Assembly: GCA_026545225.1 (NCBI GenBank)
Contig: CM048852.1
Location: 54,133,146-54,197,145, forward strand
Length of the DNA: 64,000 bases
Source: Cornus controversa
Lineage: Eukaryota > Streptophyta > Magnoliopsida > Cornales > Cornaceae
Direction of reading: 5' to 3'
In this document: positions 33,430 to 46,315 of the stretch, one piece after another
How positions within the stretch are numbered: the first letter of the stretch is position 1
Layout of the letters: the number at the start of each line of letters is the position of its first letter
Notes under the pieces: model-generated
The model's database searches: none
What the model was told of the DNA's origin: nothing
Seen by the model: only the letters and a program-made list of their open reading frames with translations
Translations under genes and position numbers: made by a program

Positions 33430-34115
33430 AACTGAGTTCGTTTTTTCCCTTAAAGATTCTCTTTAGAGGCTTCTCTCCAAGGATTTTTTAATAATGTTCT
33501 CAGAATTATTTCATCCCGCCTTTTTCATTAAAGGTCCTCTGCAGAGGTGTGTTCCCGTAGAGCTTTGTCCCTATAAGGTTGTTTAATAATGTTTTCAGAA
33601 ATTAATTCATCCCACCTTTTTCATTAAAGGCCTTCTGGCGAGGTGCGTCTCAGTAGGAATGTGTCCCTATAAGGCTTTGTCCCTGTAGGCTATTTAACAA
33701 TGTTCTAAATTAATTCATCCTACCTTTTTCATTAAAGACCATCTGCAGAGGTGTACCCTCATGAGGTTATTTTAACAATATTCTCGGAATTCATTCATCC
33801 TGCCTTTTTCATTAAAGACCCTATTTTATAGGTGTGTCCCCGTAGGGCTGTTTGACAATGTTCTCAGGATTAATTTATTCCGTATTTTTTATTAAAGACC
33901 CTTTGCAAAGGTGTATCATCGTGGGATTATTTTAACAATGTTCTCAGAATTAATTCATCCCGCCTTTTTCATTAAAGGCCCTCTTTTAGAGGTATGTCTC
34001 CATAGGGTTGTGCCCCCGTAAGGTTGACAATATTCTCGAATTTAACTCACCCCACTTTTTTTATTAAAGGCTCTCTTTTAGAAGTGTGTCCCCGTAGGGC
34101 TGTTTGTTTACTTTC
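33430..34115. repeat. Minisatellite, about seven units of ~85-100 bp
   Basis: Each unit contains AATGTTCTCAGAATTAATTC, then CATCCCGCCTTTTTCATTAA and AGGCCCTCT, followed by AGGTGTGTCCCCGTAGGGCT, with many substitutions. The array lies inside the gypsy fossil between the pol remnant and the antisense region, where such arrays are typical of the lineage. Confidence 0.85.
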
Positions 34116-35859
34116 TGTTTTAGTTATAACAACATATTTTGAAACAAAAAGGACTGTTATTGATATTTTAGTAACAAATAAAGAATTATTCGAGAAAAAC
34201 CTTTGAGTTATCATCCTAAGGCTCGATATTAAACTAAGTTTCATCAGGATGGGTTAACTGTTTCTATTCCAATGTCTCTAATCAATATGCCTCCTATCGT
34301 TGAGTTTAGATAACGTTATACAGGCCCTCCCATTTAAGAGCCAATTTTTGTGTGCCAAGGGGTTTAGTTGCCTGAGTTATTTCACGGATGACTAGGTCTC
34401 CAAGTTAAAAACTCGTCCTCCAGGTTGAAAGCTCTTCTACTTGGCTCGAGCGCTGTAGTACTAAGATATGGTTCGCTGATACACTACCACCCATAGTCGG
34501 GCATATTCTCTTCTTTATTTTTGACTTCTAGGCTCTCTACACTTAATGTCTCTGACATCTTTTTTTCTTTCAAGGAAGTGATGTAGCACTCTCGGGTAGT
34601 GACTTGATCTCTCCTTAGCCCCCCAACGCCCTGGTTAGTAAAGAATCGTACGAGGAGATAGTAAGTGGAGGTAACTGCCTTTATGGCATTTAACGTAGCT
34701 CTTCCCACGATCACATTGTATGTAGATGGGCAATTTACTACGAAGAAGGTCATCATCTTAGTGATCTACCTTGGGCTTGTACCAACAATTACTGGAAGGT
34801 CAACGATACCGAGTGGAAAGAGTTTCTCTCCAGAGAACCCGATAAGTGAAAATTTAGTTGACTTGAGTCTTTTCCTACCAATCCTCATCTGGTTAAAGGC
34901 TCCTACAAATAGGATGTCAGCAGAACTACCATTGTCAATCAGTACTCACCTAATTATGAAATTGGCAATAATCAGCGTTACCACCAAGGCATCGTCATGT
35001 GGTTGCTGGACTCCCCTCGCATCAGCCTCTGAGAAGGTTAAGATCTGATTATCTAGTCGAAGGTACTTAGCGGATGATTGGCTTACCTCACTATCTTCAG
35101 AAAAGTTCCTGACTTTCCTCGCATGCGCTTTGCGAGCCGCATTGGATTCCCTGCCATGGCCTCCCAGTCCATCGGAGATAACTTTGATTTCTACCAATGG
35201 AGGATTTCTTTGAGTGTTATCATCTTTACCATCACATCTTGTGGCGATTCTGTGTTTTCCTTTCATCTCCAGCCACAAATCTTCACAGTTGGCCCATACG
35301 AATCAGACTTTCAATTTGTCTTTTCAAGTCTATGCACTCATTTGTATCGTGCTCATGGTCGCGATGGAACCTGTAATACTTGTCGCGGGACTTCTTAGAG
35401 GGATCAATTCTTAGTTTTGGGGGTCATACCACAGCCGAGTCATCTTGGATGTAGATGAGGATTTGGCTTATTGATATGTTTAAGGGAGTAAAAGTGTTTA
35501 ATCCCTTATCACGACGCGATATTTTATCGCTCTACTCCCGTGACGTCCTGCCATACTTGAGGTCTCTATTTCTTCACTGGAATGTCCTCGTCTTTTCCTG
35601 TCTGCCTTTTTGTCACCATCCCTTTTTTCCTTCCTCGCATCAAGAGCATCCTCTGCGTTCATATACTTTTGAGCTTTCATGAGTAACTCGAACATGCTTC
35701 AGGTTGTTAATCCATAACTGGGCAGAATCTTTCAATGTAGTAGGAAAGGCTTTACACATGGTTTCATCTGGTACTCTTTGGATGTCCATCAGAGCCTTGT
35801 AGGTCTCCAGATGATCTAACGGGTCCTTGGTCCCGTCAAAGCTTTCAAGGGTGGGCATC

Positions 35860-37272
35860 TGTTGTGTGCGGTTGTTTGCACTTTGCGCTTCGTAATCTAT
35901 ACCACTTGCAATAGAACGAATCCTTGAAGGATAGGGCTCTAAGTTGAGGGTGTCGATCCCACAGAGATTACGTAGGTATAACTCGCTAAGGGTTGAGGGT
36001 TGGTTTTTGTTTAAATCACAACCGTGTGTTGGTTGTTTTCTTACTCTACTTTGAAAGCATAAAAGTAATTTAAATACAAAGTTAAGAGAAGAGTAAAGGA
36101 CTAGGGTTAGACTTTACCACTAGCCTCGTAGTATGTCATACTTATAATAAATTGGGGGAATTCATGCAAATGTGTACTAAATGATGCATTGACAAGTCCC
36201 ACCTACAACGATGTCACTAAGAGAATACACACACCTTAATATATTATAATCCATATTCGAAAAGCGTGATTTTCCTAATTACCTAATTACCTACTTGTAG
36301 CGAAATCATCGTCACTTGATTTTCCTACCTCCCTACTTACCTAATTGTAGTGAAATCACCGTCTTTAGGCATAGACTATGCAAATTTAGTTATGCATGTT
36401 ATAGTGAAAACTAGTCTCAAGCCATCACTTATAGTTCTTGTGAAACTTACAAGTGTTTGAAGATCATGTGAGGAATTTAAGCATTCGAAGACAATAAGAT
36501 AAATCACAACACATGAGTATAAAGATTTTGTAAACTTATATTTATATAAGGCTCAAAGCAAAAGACATATACACAAAATACATAAAAATCCCCAATTCAT
36601 TGAAGTTAGAACATAGTTACAAAGCTGAGGTTTGTCAAAACCTTAGAGAAGGATTAGTTGATCATGGTGGGCTGGAAACACTCCATAGACAGAGATGATC
36701 CCATGCTCAAAACGGTCTTCAAGGCCTTACAAAGCCCTCTTTGAAGCTTTCCCTCTCTAGAACTTCATTTTCTCTCTCTAGCATTCTATATATGCTCTCT
36801 CTTACAAGAATTGTGATATATCTATCTGTTACATATTTTATAGCTATATAAATGATCTGAAACTCAAAATATCATAGAAATTCCGTGCAAGGCTTTATCC
36901 AAGCAAAATTGGATAAGTGGCAAATGGAGAAAATATCTGCAGAAAAATATCTTCAGCAGGTTTGGGCGATGTATCGAAGTGGGGACTTCGATGCATCGAT
37001 CTTCCTTTTTCTGCAGATCTTTAACTTTCTAACTTTCTAACTCCGGTCTTGACACGCCATTCACTATTCCTTGATGTAGACTTTCCATGAAGGATGATAG
37101 GAAATAGAAATGCATTGTTGAACTAATAATGGGGTCGAATTACACCAAATTCTGAGTTTGAACCTAAAATTATCAAAAACATAAAAACACATAAAACTAT
37201 ACAATATGTGCAGCCATGGGATCAAGATACGTAAGTAAAAGCGCGAGAATGTATAATATTCGACTCTTATCA
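35860..37272 (-). mobile_element. Solo LTR (fossil) inserted in the gypsy gag region
   Basis: A 1,413-bp block starts TGTTGTGTGCGG and ends CTCTTATCA on the plus strand, i.e. TG...CA. A perfect 5-bp target duplication GCATC flanks it (35855-35859 and 37273-37277). The gag reading resumes on either side. No internal region or second LTR is present, so it is a solo LTR of another retrotransposon, left after recombination between its two LTRs. The minus-strand orientation is a guess. It is younger than the host element. Confidence 0.8.
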
Positions 37273-38059
37273 GCATCTTGAACTTGTTGGGCAAAGGACA
37301 GTTCATTACCCCACTGGAGAAAAGAAGTTGATTTGCTAAACCAGATTCTCCATTGTAGCAAGGCATTTCCCTTTCATGGCGTGAGCCATGCTTTCTACCT
37401 TGGTTCTAAGGTTCTGCATCTTTATATCATAATAGGCAGACTCCCCTAGATACTTTGAGTCTCCATGAGTACGGGCCCTAAACTCCGGATCCCCCTGGGC
37501 ACGAGCTCTTTCTAGCAGGACTAGGTAAGTTGGATTTGTCCATTCTCGATCCCTTCTCACTCGGCTTTGGGCTGCGTCATCTGCCAAAACTCTACTGTCT
37601 CACCTGTGTCATCCCCTTCTAGATCGAACGACTTGAGGTGACTCCGTGATGACACTAGAGCTACAGGAGGAAGGCACAGCAGGATTGTCACATTTTGCTA
37701 GAGTACCTAGGTCAGACTCTGATTCAAGTTCCAAACCTGGTATTCCAACGCTGTGACACGCTCTTAGTCATTTGGGATCCTGGGGCGTGTCCTAGGGAAA
37801 TCTCCTTGACTAAGGGGCTACATGTCTCCTGCTCCTACTATCGGCAAGTTGTGACCGGGAAGGTTTGGGGCAGCAGGCGGATTTTATCCGGTTAGAAGGT
37901 TATGGTCGGCAAGGGGGTCTTGTCCGGCAAGAGGATTGTGGCCAATAGAAGGGTCCTACCCGCGCGGTAGTCTCTAGTCCAGACGTAGGTGCATCATGGT
38001 TCGTTTATGTTTTGGGTAAAATAATCAAGTTTGTGATAGTTTTTCACAGACAGCTCCAA

Positions 38060-38424
38060 CTGATGAAACAAAAATTCACCTTGGACTAATCAAACGCCAA
38101 CTTGTAAAAGGACAAAACAAAGGTAATCGAAAGGACACCGGCGCAGTGCTGGCCAACTGCACTCCGACGATCAAGTCAGATATCGAAAAAACTTTTTAGA
38201 GCTGTAAAGGAACTCAAAGGATATTAATTGTGTATCTGGTACATGAACCGTCTCTGTATTTATAACAGTCACATGGGAACGTGTCCCAGTAGGAAACTGA
38301 CTTTTCAGCTCCTTAGACTTATTTGGGAGAAATCAGTCCTGATCAAAGTATACTTTTTATCCACGTCACGTAGTCTTCAACTTTCACGTTATACGTGTTA
38401 CAATTGGAGTCAAATACTCTATCA
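38060..38424 (-). repeat. Probable 5' LTR of the gypsy fossil
   Basis: Bounded by TGATGAAAC on the left and CTCTATCA on the right (TG...CA), about 365 bp, next to the primer-site-like stretch. It contains GGACACCGGCGCAG and CTCCGACGATCAAGTCAG, words common in plant gypsy LTRs of this kind. The outer boundary is inferred from TG/CA only. Confidence 0.55.
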
Positions 38425-38439
38425 ATCACCATTTTGATC

Positions 38440-38525
38440 ACCAAGGATTGTAATGTAGTGGTATTTTTTAACTTTCCAAAGTAGAATGTTAAGGGTTTAA
38501 TTCCCTACATAGACAAAGTGGGTGT
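38440..38525 (+). mobile_element. tRNA-derived SINE-like fragment
   Basis: GATTGTAATGTAGTGGTA resembles a polymerase III A box. About 50 bases later GGGTTTAATTCCC resembles a B box (GGTTCGANTCC type). No matching tail or target duplication was seen. It could also be a worn tRNA pseudogene. Confidence 0.4.
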
Positions 38526-38600
38526 TTCTTATCAAGATAAAATAAAAAAAATTATGACCACCATCTGGTAGTTATTAACACACCTGAATCTAGCCTAAGC

Positions 38601-38640
<40 letters not shown>

Positions 38641-41596
38641 CCGCTGTTTTTACTAACCTGTTAGAGATCCTAATCTAGGATTTCTTTGCACCAAAACCAC
38701 TGCCCCTAATTTCAAGTAGCAGATTTTCATATTTCAGTCAGGAAATTACTACACTTTCACTTGTTGTAACTAAGTGAAAAAGATTACAACATTTTCCCAC
38801 TGCAATCAAGTGCTATTAATATTAGTCATCACTAATTTTATAGTAACGTTTTGTTTAGGTGTCACTTAAATTAAAAATGGCCATATTCACAAACAGCATT
38901 ACACATTATTAAAATAGATCAACATTTTGAATGAGGTTATTTTGAAAAATAGTAGTAATTTACTGTTACACAGAGTTTTTTTGTTTCAAGTCAGATCCAA
39001 ATAGAAAAAAGAATAGGTATAAATAGTCGGTTGGCAACACTATTCAATTACTTAAATTTTTGGATCTTTAATAAGTGGTTGACCCGTTACGTTACCATAG
39101 TTCTTTCTACGATCATTTTGGGCCTCCCCTTCCTTTTCTGCTTAGAAAAGTTGGGTTGATAATGGAAGTGTTTCCACTATTTTGGGCATCCTCGTATTAT
39201 GTGGGCAGTTTAGATTCTTGGGGCATGCCTACCAAGCCCATTCTTCCGGGTTTTGGCCTTTCACCCGTTTGGCGTATATTTGTGTTTTGCGTTTTTATTT
39301 TTCTCTAAAACAGAACAATTATTTTTGTTATAAGTGTCTTGAATAGTAATCAAAAACACGTAATCGAAAAGACGTTTTCTAATGAAAGTGTGTTTTTAAG
39401 TTTTTTTTTTCGTTACAATAGCCAAAACACAATAAAAATACCAAAATGGTATTTTCAATTTCGATTTAAAATTTTAAAACTTTTTGACACTATTCAAAAT
39501 ACTACAGACGAATAAAAAGTAAGCATGTCAAACAGACACACACCGATACTACTATAATAATATAATTGCGTAACAATTAGTGAAATGAATCTTGTGCAGG
39601 ATTTGGTTTCACTATGAATTCTGATTATAGTCTATTGAAATATCAATATTAAAAGTTTTTTTTCTTTTTTACAATCACAACTATCCAACTCTATGTGTGA
39701 GATAAAATCGACTTCATGTGAGTCCCATGACAAGTCTCACTTCGTTAAACAAATGAAATTAGACGAAATAAGTGTATGAAGTTCAATTTGCAAGATAAAG
39801 TATGTTTGGTTTAAATCCAATCATAAGCCTAACTTCATCAAAATATATGAGGTTAGACCAACTTTGCTTCCCATGTAAATAGATAGAATGTTTGGTAGTC
39901 TCTTTCCATGAATGTGACCCTTGACTGATCAATTCCTTGTATATTTCCTTAATTCTATATCTTCTTAACTCGTTATGATAAATCAATGAGGAAGTGACAA
40001 TTAGCAGGGGTTATATAGACGAATTACTGATTCCCATCGCTGTAGTGGCAAAACAACTTTTTAATTAATTGTGATTAGCACTATTCTGATAATAATAATT
40101 CCATTACTATGGTTGCTGGAATTGAGAAATTGTAATAGTTGAACAAAATCCAAACATCAAACCACCTTAAGTACGTCTCCCTCCGTCCCGCCTCACCATT
40201 ATCCAGTTTATTAAATAGGGTGGGGCGAGAATGGGAGTAACTTTTCTAAATGGGGATGGAGAAGGGAAAGAGTACTCCCTCCCCGTTACCATCCCTAGAC
40301 GAATGACAATGGGAGATTGCTCTCCTTGTACATGAAAACCTTCATTTTTCTTTGATTCAGGGATACAAACATAGGGTACAATTTCGAAACCAATGATGGA
40401 GAAGTTCTCTCCACCATCAACATGAGTATATGGTACTATTTCTAGACTTGTAATGGCGAGGTTATTGGATTTATTTTCAATAGGAGCATCCATTTTTTAG
40501 GAGAGAAAAAGTTATGTATCAAACAAAAAGAGAGAAAGAGAATGAGTATTGGAGTACCACATACTCGTAACTATTTCTCTTTCAAATAATTCGGGAAGAG
40601 TTTCTCCATAAGAAGATAAAGTTACGTATATTTGATCCTTTCAGACTTCTGCAATGACGAAACTTACACTGAGCTAACCCTTTTAGGCCGGCCCATAAAT
40701 ATTATATGATAATTTTTCAAAACCTAGTTGTCCTGGGAAGTAGTATATTCATAATACATCTAAGGTTTGGTGTATACTAGTTGGTACCATATTTTCATTT
40801 GTTATGGGGGCAGAAGCTACATGCATATGTGCCCACCAAACAAATTGCACAAAGTTACGGAAATTATTAGTTATTACCGAAATTTCTTGCACATTGGAAT
40901 TCCATCACTAAAAACGAGTTTCTATTTGTGGAATTTTTATATGGAAGGAATTTCACATATCACAGCCAAGTCCAGTTCAGGATAATAGAATAGAACATGG
41001 AACGTAATATATGGGCCTTAACAAAGACTTGGCCTTATTTATGAATTGGGTTTGAATTGATGTGGGCCCGGCCTAAGCCCTACCCATGTGCACACCATAC
41101 CAATTGTGGCCCAGTTCTCCACCCTCTCTCTGACATTAAGATATGTAAAGAGATTCAGTGAAAGTTTGGCAAGGCTATAAATGGAAGAATCTTAACCATG
41201 CCACTTAATTATTAATCAAATTAATTCAAACAAAAGTTAGCTATAACAGCTAGGTGGGATTTCTAATTTATGGTGGGGACCACTTCTTTTACTTGGTTTG
41301 TAGTTTAGTGTTGGCATCTTTCTTGTTGATGTTGCATATATAATAGGGTGGGCCGGTGGGCTTGGGTCGGGTCAGTCTCAATTGCCCCGGTCCCTGTATA
41401 AAACATAAGAGTACTACTCTCTGGACTCTGCCCCTCCCTGCTGCAGTAATGACCTAGTTGACCTAATTGTCCAATAATGCTCTCTACTATTTTATATATT
41501 TAAATATTGAGAATCTATTTTGACAATTTGATTTTCTTTTTCCTTTTTTTTTTAGAGTATTCATGAAAAACGTGCTTAATTAAAATAAATCATAAT
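38526..41596. other. Intergenic; no confident gene
   Basis: Contains (TA)n at 38603-38638 and general AT-rich sequence. At 40165-40297 a GC-richer patch ends in TACCATCCCTA (inverted TAGGGATGGTA), the end of an Ac-like hAT element whose other end I could not place. Next to it, a minus-strand open stretch (40298-40493) begins MDAPIENKSNNLAITSLEIV and repeats EIVPY. It matches no family I know and its frame runs on into the hAT patch, so it is not called as a gene. Confidence 0.4.
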
Positions 41597-41604
41597 ATCA
41601 CAGT

Positions 41605-42446
41605 TAGGGATGACAATTTTTCTCGCCCCGCTCCACCTCTAATGGAGGAGATTTTTTATGCTCCTAATAGGAGTAGGGATGGGTATAATCTTTTTAAGAA
41701 AATCCGCCTATTACCCGTTTCGCCCCGATTATATACACACATACATACATATATATAAATAGTGAAATAATTGTATGGAGGGTACCATTTCTTTTATTAT
41801 TATATTACTTATATAAATATGGTATACTAGATTTATGGCAGCCACTAGAGTTTATTCTCTTCAGTAAAAAATGATTTTCAAATTTCATTTATGGGTCTGA
41901 CTGAACAACAAACTGAGAAAGAGAATTAAACAAAACTTAGAAGTTATTTGAAGTCCTAGAGATCTCTCGGTGACGATTTTATCCCCGTGAAGCCGTGAAG
42001 GTACTCTTTCTTTCTCTCACTCTCTCTTTGTCTTGTTATGCTCTATTCCTCTCTTTATCTTGGGACTAAAAGAGAACTCTCTTTATTTTGTGTACATAAT
42101 AGATCTACAATAAAAAAAATTCTTGAAGACCAAAACTATTTCTATCTCCATCTACATATATATATATATGTATGTATGTTTGTGTCATTTTCTTTGGTCT
42201 TATATATTGGGGTTTTGATTGTAACAGTGTTGTATCATCATTTCGATACATTTAGCCCAAACATCGAATTCACAACAAACAAAACAAAGAATTTTAAAGA
42301 TTATGTTATTCCTCTTTTTTTTTTTAAACGGAGCGGTGGCGGTATACTTACTACAAACTCGTCAAGATTCTTAATGAGAGATGGATTGAGTATTTCTTTA
42401 ATGGGGCGGGATAGAATTTTGGCATACCCGTCCATTGCCATCTCTA
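41605..42446. mobile_element. hAT (Ac-like) non-autonomous element, 842 bp
   Basis: The ends TAGGGATGACAATTTTTCTC and, read inward, TAGAGATGGCAATGGACGGG are Ac-like. The flanks ATCACAGT (41597-41604) and ATCACACT (42447-42454) match at 7 of 8 bases, as an aged 8-bp target duplication would. Subterminal GGGGCG/CGCCCC words recur at both ends. No transposase was recognised, although a 156-codon open frame covers the right half. Confidence 0.78.
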
Positions 42447-42454
42447 ATCACACT

Positions 42455-44308
42455 GATTTATTTATTTGCAAAGGAAAAGAGTCTCGTGTGTTGGTCCGAT
42501 CTGACTAATAGTTAATCCTAATAACACCATACAACTTTATTTTTTAACTTTTTTAAAAAATATTTCACTTATTAATAAAATACTAACAATATTAATTATT
42601 TTTTTTAAATGGATATTTTCTTTAATCTTTATAGAATAAAGTAAATACTTAACGATTAAAATTCATAAATTGAAAAAAAAAATCCAATTGCTAAGAATAA
42701 TTTAAACATGTTTGAATAGTTAAACAAATAAAATAAATCCGGTTACACTAATTTTTGCATAAAAATTTATAATAAAAATCTTCAGGAGAATGGTATAAAT
42801 AGAAGATTTAATCTATATTACTGTATAAAGAGGACCTTTTAACCTTTTTTTCCCTGACTCACTTTTCCTTTTTCAAAACATTCATGGAATACATGTTTAA
42901 TTAAAATAAATCATAATAAAAAATAATTTATTTATATTGTTGATGAGAGAGGTAATGGCGATTTGGGTAAGAGTTGTATTAGTACCAAAAACCATTACAT
43001 CTCGGATATTCGGAAATCTGTGTTCAACAATTTGAAAAAAAAAAATATATATATATATATATTTTCAAACATATATATGACATTACTCAAATGCTTAATG
43101 CCACATTTTATGACATATCTTGAATATTAAAATACGATATTTCTAATATAATATCACAAAATTGTTTTTAAAAAAAAACTTAACAAGATTTTAAATAGTA
43201 ATTGATATAATGATAATGTGTAAGTTACTTCCAAATACACCTCCTACAACATAAATATCTGATAGATGAATAAAAACTTGTTTGTCAATTTTTTTTTTTG
43301 AACGAGTGTCACTCACATGTGATTATATCATAAAATATATATATTTTTAAAAATGCACAACGACACTGTTATTATTTTAAAATTACATATAGACACTTAT
43401 ATATTTAAGTTCACACACTACATTTATTTATTTATTTTGAGATGCCAGCTTAGGCGGGCTGGAGGCTCAACCCTCGGTATGAAATCTTCAACCTTAATTC
43501 AACCCAACTCAATCTAACTTTCAACCTAAGCTAACCGATCCAAACCTAATCGGTTATAAAATCTTTGAACTCGGGTTTGAGATTGAGCTATAAATTTGAG
43601 TTTGAGCTTCGAGTTGTAGTGTAACGATGAGAGGTAGAATGAAAATTGACAACACTAACCAAAAGCTTATTGGAAACCGTCAAAATTTCATGCGGTCTTT
43701 GCAATAATGAGTGTTGTCGGGTGCAAAACCAGTTGAGAGAGGAAGAGAGAAAGATTATATGATATATATGGTGAGAGAGATAAATTGATGTAGCTTGTCT
43801 TGAAATAATATGGTGTTTTACAGAGCACTTATTCTCATACATGTAACTAATTAAAAATTTAAAATATACAACAAGCATAAAAAATTATAATTTTAAAAAA
43901 AATTACAATCACATTCTTAGAAATTTAATTTTCCGAAGTACTAATATACAATAAATTAAGCTTTAAACAAAAGAAACTTAAAAATAAAAGGGTGATCATA
44001 ATTTAAAATATATAATATATCTGAAATTAACAAATATGTACAAATAAAAATAAAATTCAAGTTCGGACACTAACATCTCAATTCAAGTTCAATCCTAATT
44101 AAGTTCTGGTTGAAAATTTTCAACCCAAGCCAATTTCTAATTAAAAACATGATTGCTTAAACTTGTGAAATTTTAACTGAACTTAAGTTAGGTCCGAATT
44201 GGCCTACCCAAGTTGCATGCCTATTGGTGGATGACAAGGTTTGTAGGGTGTTTGGTCTTGGTGGAAACTTTTTTGCATTTGCTCTACTAGTCATTGAGTG
44301 AGTGATGG
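42455..44308. other. Intergenic, with a possible worn hAT-like element
   Basis: AT-rich sequence with a (TA) tract near 43042-43061. Between about 43439 and 44224 the ends ATGCCAGCTTAGGCGGGC and, read inward, AGGCATGCAACTTGGGTA are loosely complementary, and GGTTGGGTT/AACCCAAC-type words fill the flanks, as in some hAT miniature elements. No target duplication was found, so the call is weak. Confidence 0.35.
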
Positions 44309-44313
44309 CCTAG

Positions 44314-44730
44314 TGTAACGGGTTGGACGCTTACTAATAACCCAAAAACCTAAGCTATTGGGTAGTGTTGTATATCCGCCCATTTATACCCATTCTCTTT
44401 CTTATTTGGATTCGATGTGAGACAAATAAAACCCCTCTAACATTCTCCCCCACTATAACTTACAACGCACTCATTGCGGTCATACCACCTTGCCTACCCG
44501 TCTCCCCTAACAATGGGAGGATCTAGTAACAACCCGAACCTGGACTTCACTCGGGTGAGCGCTAGACGTGGCACCGAATCAAGAACTGGGTCTGACTCTG
44601 ATACCAAATGTAACAGGTTTGACACTTACCTAAAAGTTTAAGCTATTTAGTAATATTGCCTACCCACTCACTTATACCGATTATCTTTCTTATTCGGATC
44701 CGATATGGAACAAAAAATACCCTTCTAACA
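44314..44730 (-). mobile_element. TRIM (terminal-repeat retrotransposon in miniature), 417 bp, fossil
   Basis: Two direct ~125-bp LTRs (44314-44442 and 44609-44730) start TGTAAC and end CTAACA on the plus strand. The 166-bp interior has TCTGATACCA (44596-44605) beside the right LTR, which read on the minus strand is TGGTATCAGA, the initiator-Met tRNA primer site. A GTGGGGGAG purine tract adjoins the other LTR. The flanks CCTAG (44309-44313) and CTTAG (44731-44735) match at 4 of 5. It has no coding capacity, as usual for TRIMs. The LTRs are clearly diverged, so it is old. Confidence 0.85.
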
Positions 44731-44735
44731 CTTAG

Positions 44736-46276
44736 TTGGTGCATAATTGGAAGGTTAGAGAATAATCTTTGAAGGAGGTAACCAAAGAAAAACCAAAAAA
44801 TAACGCGTTACAGTTTGAGTTCCCGATTGAGTAAAGTGAGTGTATGCTTTTTGCAAAATAAAGATAAACAATGTGATTGTAATTTATCCAAAACTTAAAC
44901 TCAATTCCAATCTCATTCTTATGACATACTGTGTGTTCAACGTGGAGTTGCACAGGATATGAGCAATTATTAGATAGTTTCAGGGCAATAAAAACACATC
45001 ACCACAAGGAATAAAAAACAAGGAATAAAAAGGACTGCATATGCGCATGTGGTGCGTATGTCCCAATTTATACTGACACTTGTCGTAGTGGTGTATTATT
45101 ATTGGTCCGGGACAAGTGAGCATAAAGTACATAATAATTTCTCCTCTCATTAGGGTCATTTCTTATTAGTGGTGCACACGCTCTGGTTCGGTCTGATTTT
45201 GGTGTTTTTTGGAACCAAATCATATGGTCCGGTTCTACTAAAAATGGAACCGAATTGTTATACCAAATGGAACAAAATGAACCGAACCGTGAATAACCGG
45301 TTCGATTCGATTCAGTTCCATGATTCACCTCTAATATATTATATTATAAATTATATAATATAATATAAGAGTGTAATATTAGACTTAGATTTGATTCAGA
45401 CCGGATCAGACCTGATTTGATTCGAATCCGATAAGAAATATAGGCGATCCGATAACCCGACGAATTATACAAAATTAAGTTCACATTCGATTTGTCATTA
45501 ATCGGATATCCGATCCGATAACCCGTTTTGAGGGAAAAAAATATTTTTGTTAAAAATGTAATTTCAAAAGAGACTAACAAATAATGAGTAGTGAAGAAAA
45601 ATAAAATATAAAGAAAAAAGTAGTAGAAAAGTACGTATTTGATTTTTTATTAAATAAAAAAACTATAAAGAAAGACAAAATAGAGAGAGGAAAGAATAAG
45701 AAAGAAATAATGATAAAAAAATATTTAAATAGTATGTAAATATTATATGTTATAACATTAGATAATATATTTAAAATAAAATATATATTAAATTATTTCG
45801 GATCAGATCGACTATAATCCATATTCGATTGTTTAACTAACGAATTATCGGATTCGAAACGCTAACAGATTATTATCAGATTGAATGTCCAATCCATATC
45901 CTAATTATTGGCTCCGATTTGGATCAAAATTTGATCAATTGACATGTTTAACTAAACTATTATTATATTACTATACCAGTTGCACTTATATATATATATT
46001 ACCATACATACATTACATATATAAAACAATAGTTTCCTTTATTTATTTTTGGGTGAATTTAAGAATTACAATAATTTTGTTAGACAAAAATTTACCTTGC
46101 CATCCACCACCGATCAGGCTATGTCTGTGTCTTAAAACTATCACGTTTTGATTACAGCAAACTCTATCTCCCCTTCTCTCTGTATATGGATAAATATATA
46201 TATATATATATATATAAATATTATTTTATATCTCTATAAATAATATATAACACTAGATAGTATAACATGAAATAAC

Positions 46277-46315
<39 letters not shown>

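Larger units (their letters stand above)
32145..38424 (-). mobile_element. Fossil Ty3/gypsy element (Tat/Retand-like), broken
   Basis: On the minus strand, pieces lie in the order expected of gypsy: an LTR (38060-38424), a TTGGAGCTGTCTGTG stretch resembling the primer-site region of this lineage, gag pieces (about 37587-37280 and 35858-35640, including MPTLESFDGTKDPLDHLETY), an aspartic-protease region (about 35280-34480, with a NVIVGRATLN motif) and the end of integrase (near 34440-34250, with LKWEGPYNV). Only part of pol is recognisable. Beyond lie a ~90-bp tandem array and a plus-strand antisense reading region, a trait of Tat/Retand elements. A second LTR was not found, so the left limit is approximate. 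It is clearly old, with many breaks, and is interrupted by a solo LTR. Confidence 0.75.

Noticed and set aside
33430-34115. CRISPR-like array
   Set aside because: The units are contiguous diverged minisatellite repeats without unique spacers, in plant DNA and inside a retrotransposon fossil.
40167-40493. A 108-codon minus-strand frame with a repeated EIVPY motif
   Set aside because: Its C-terminal half is translated from a hAT miniature element end. The N-terminal half matches nothing I know. It is recorded only as part of the intergenic description.
42038-42508. A 156-codon plus-strand open frame
   Set aside because: It lies mostly inside the Ac-like element at 41605-42446, has no family resemblance and contains a (TA)n-derived IYIYV stretch.
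45167-45333. GGTTCGATTCGATTC read as a tRNA B box
   Set aside because: The surrounding AACCGG/CCGGTT words form a hAT-type miniature element. No cloverleaf or A box is present.
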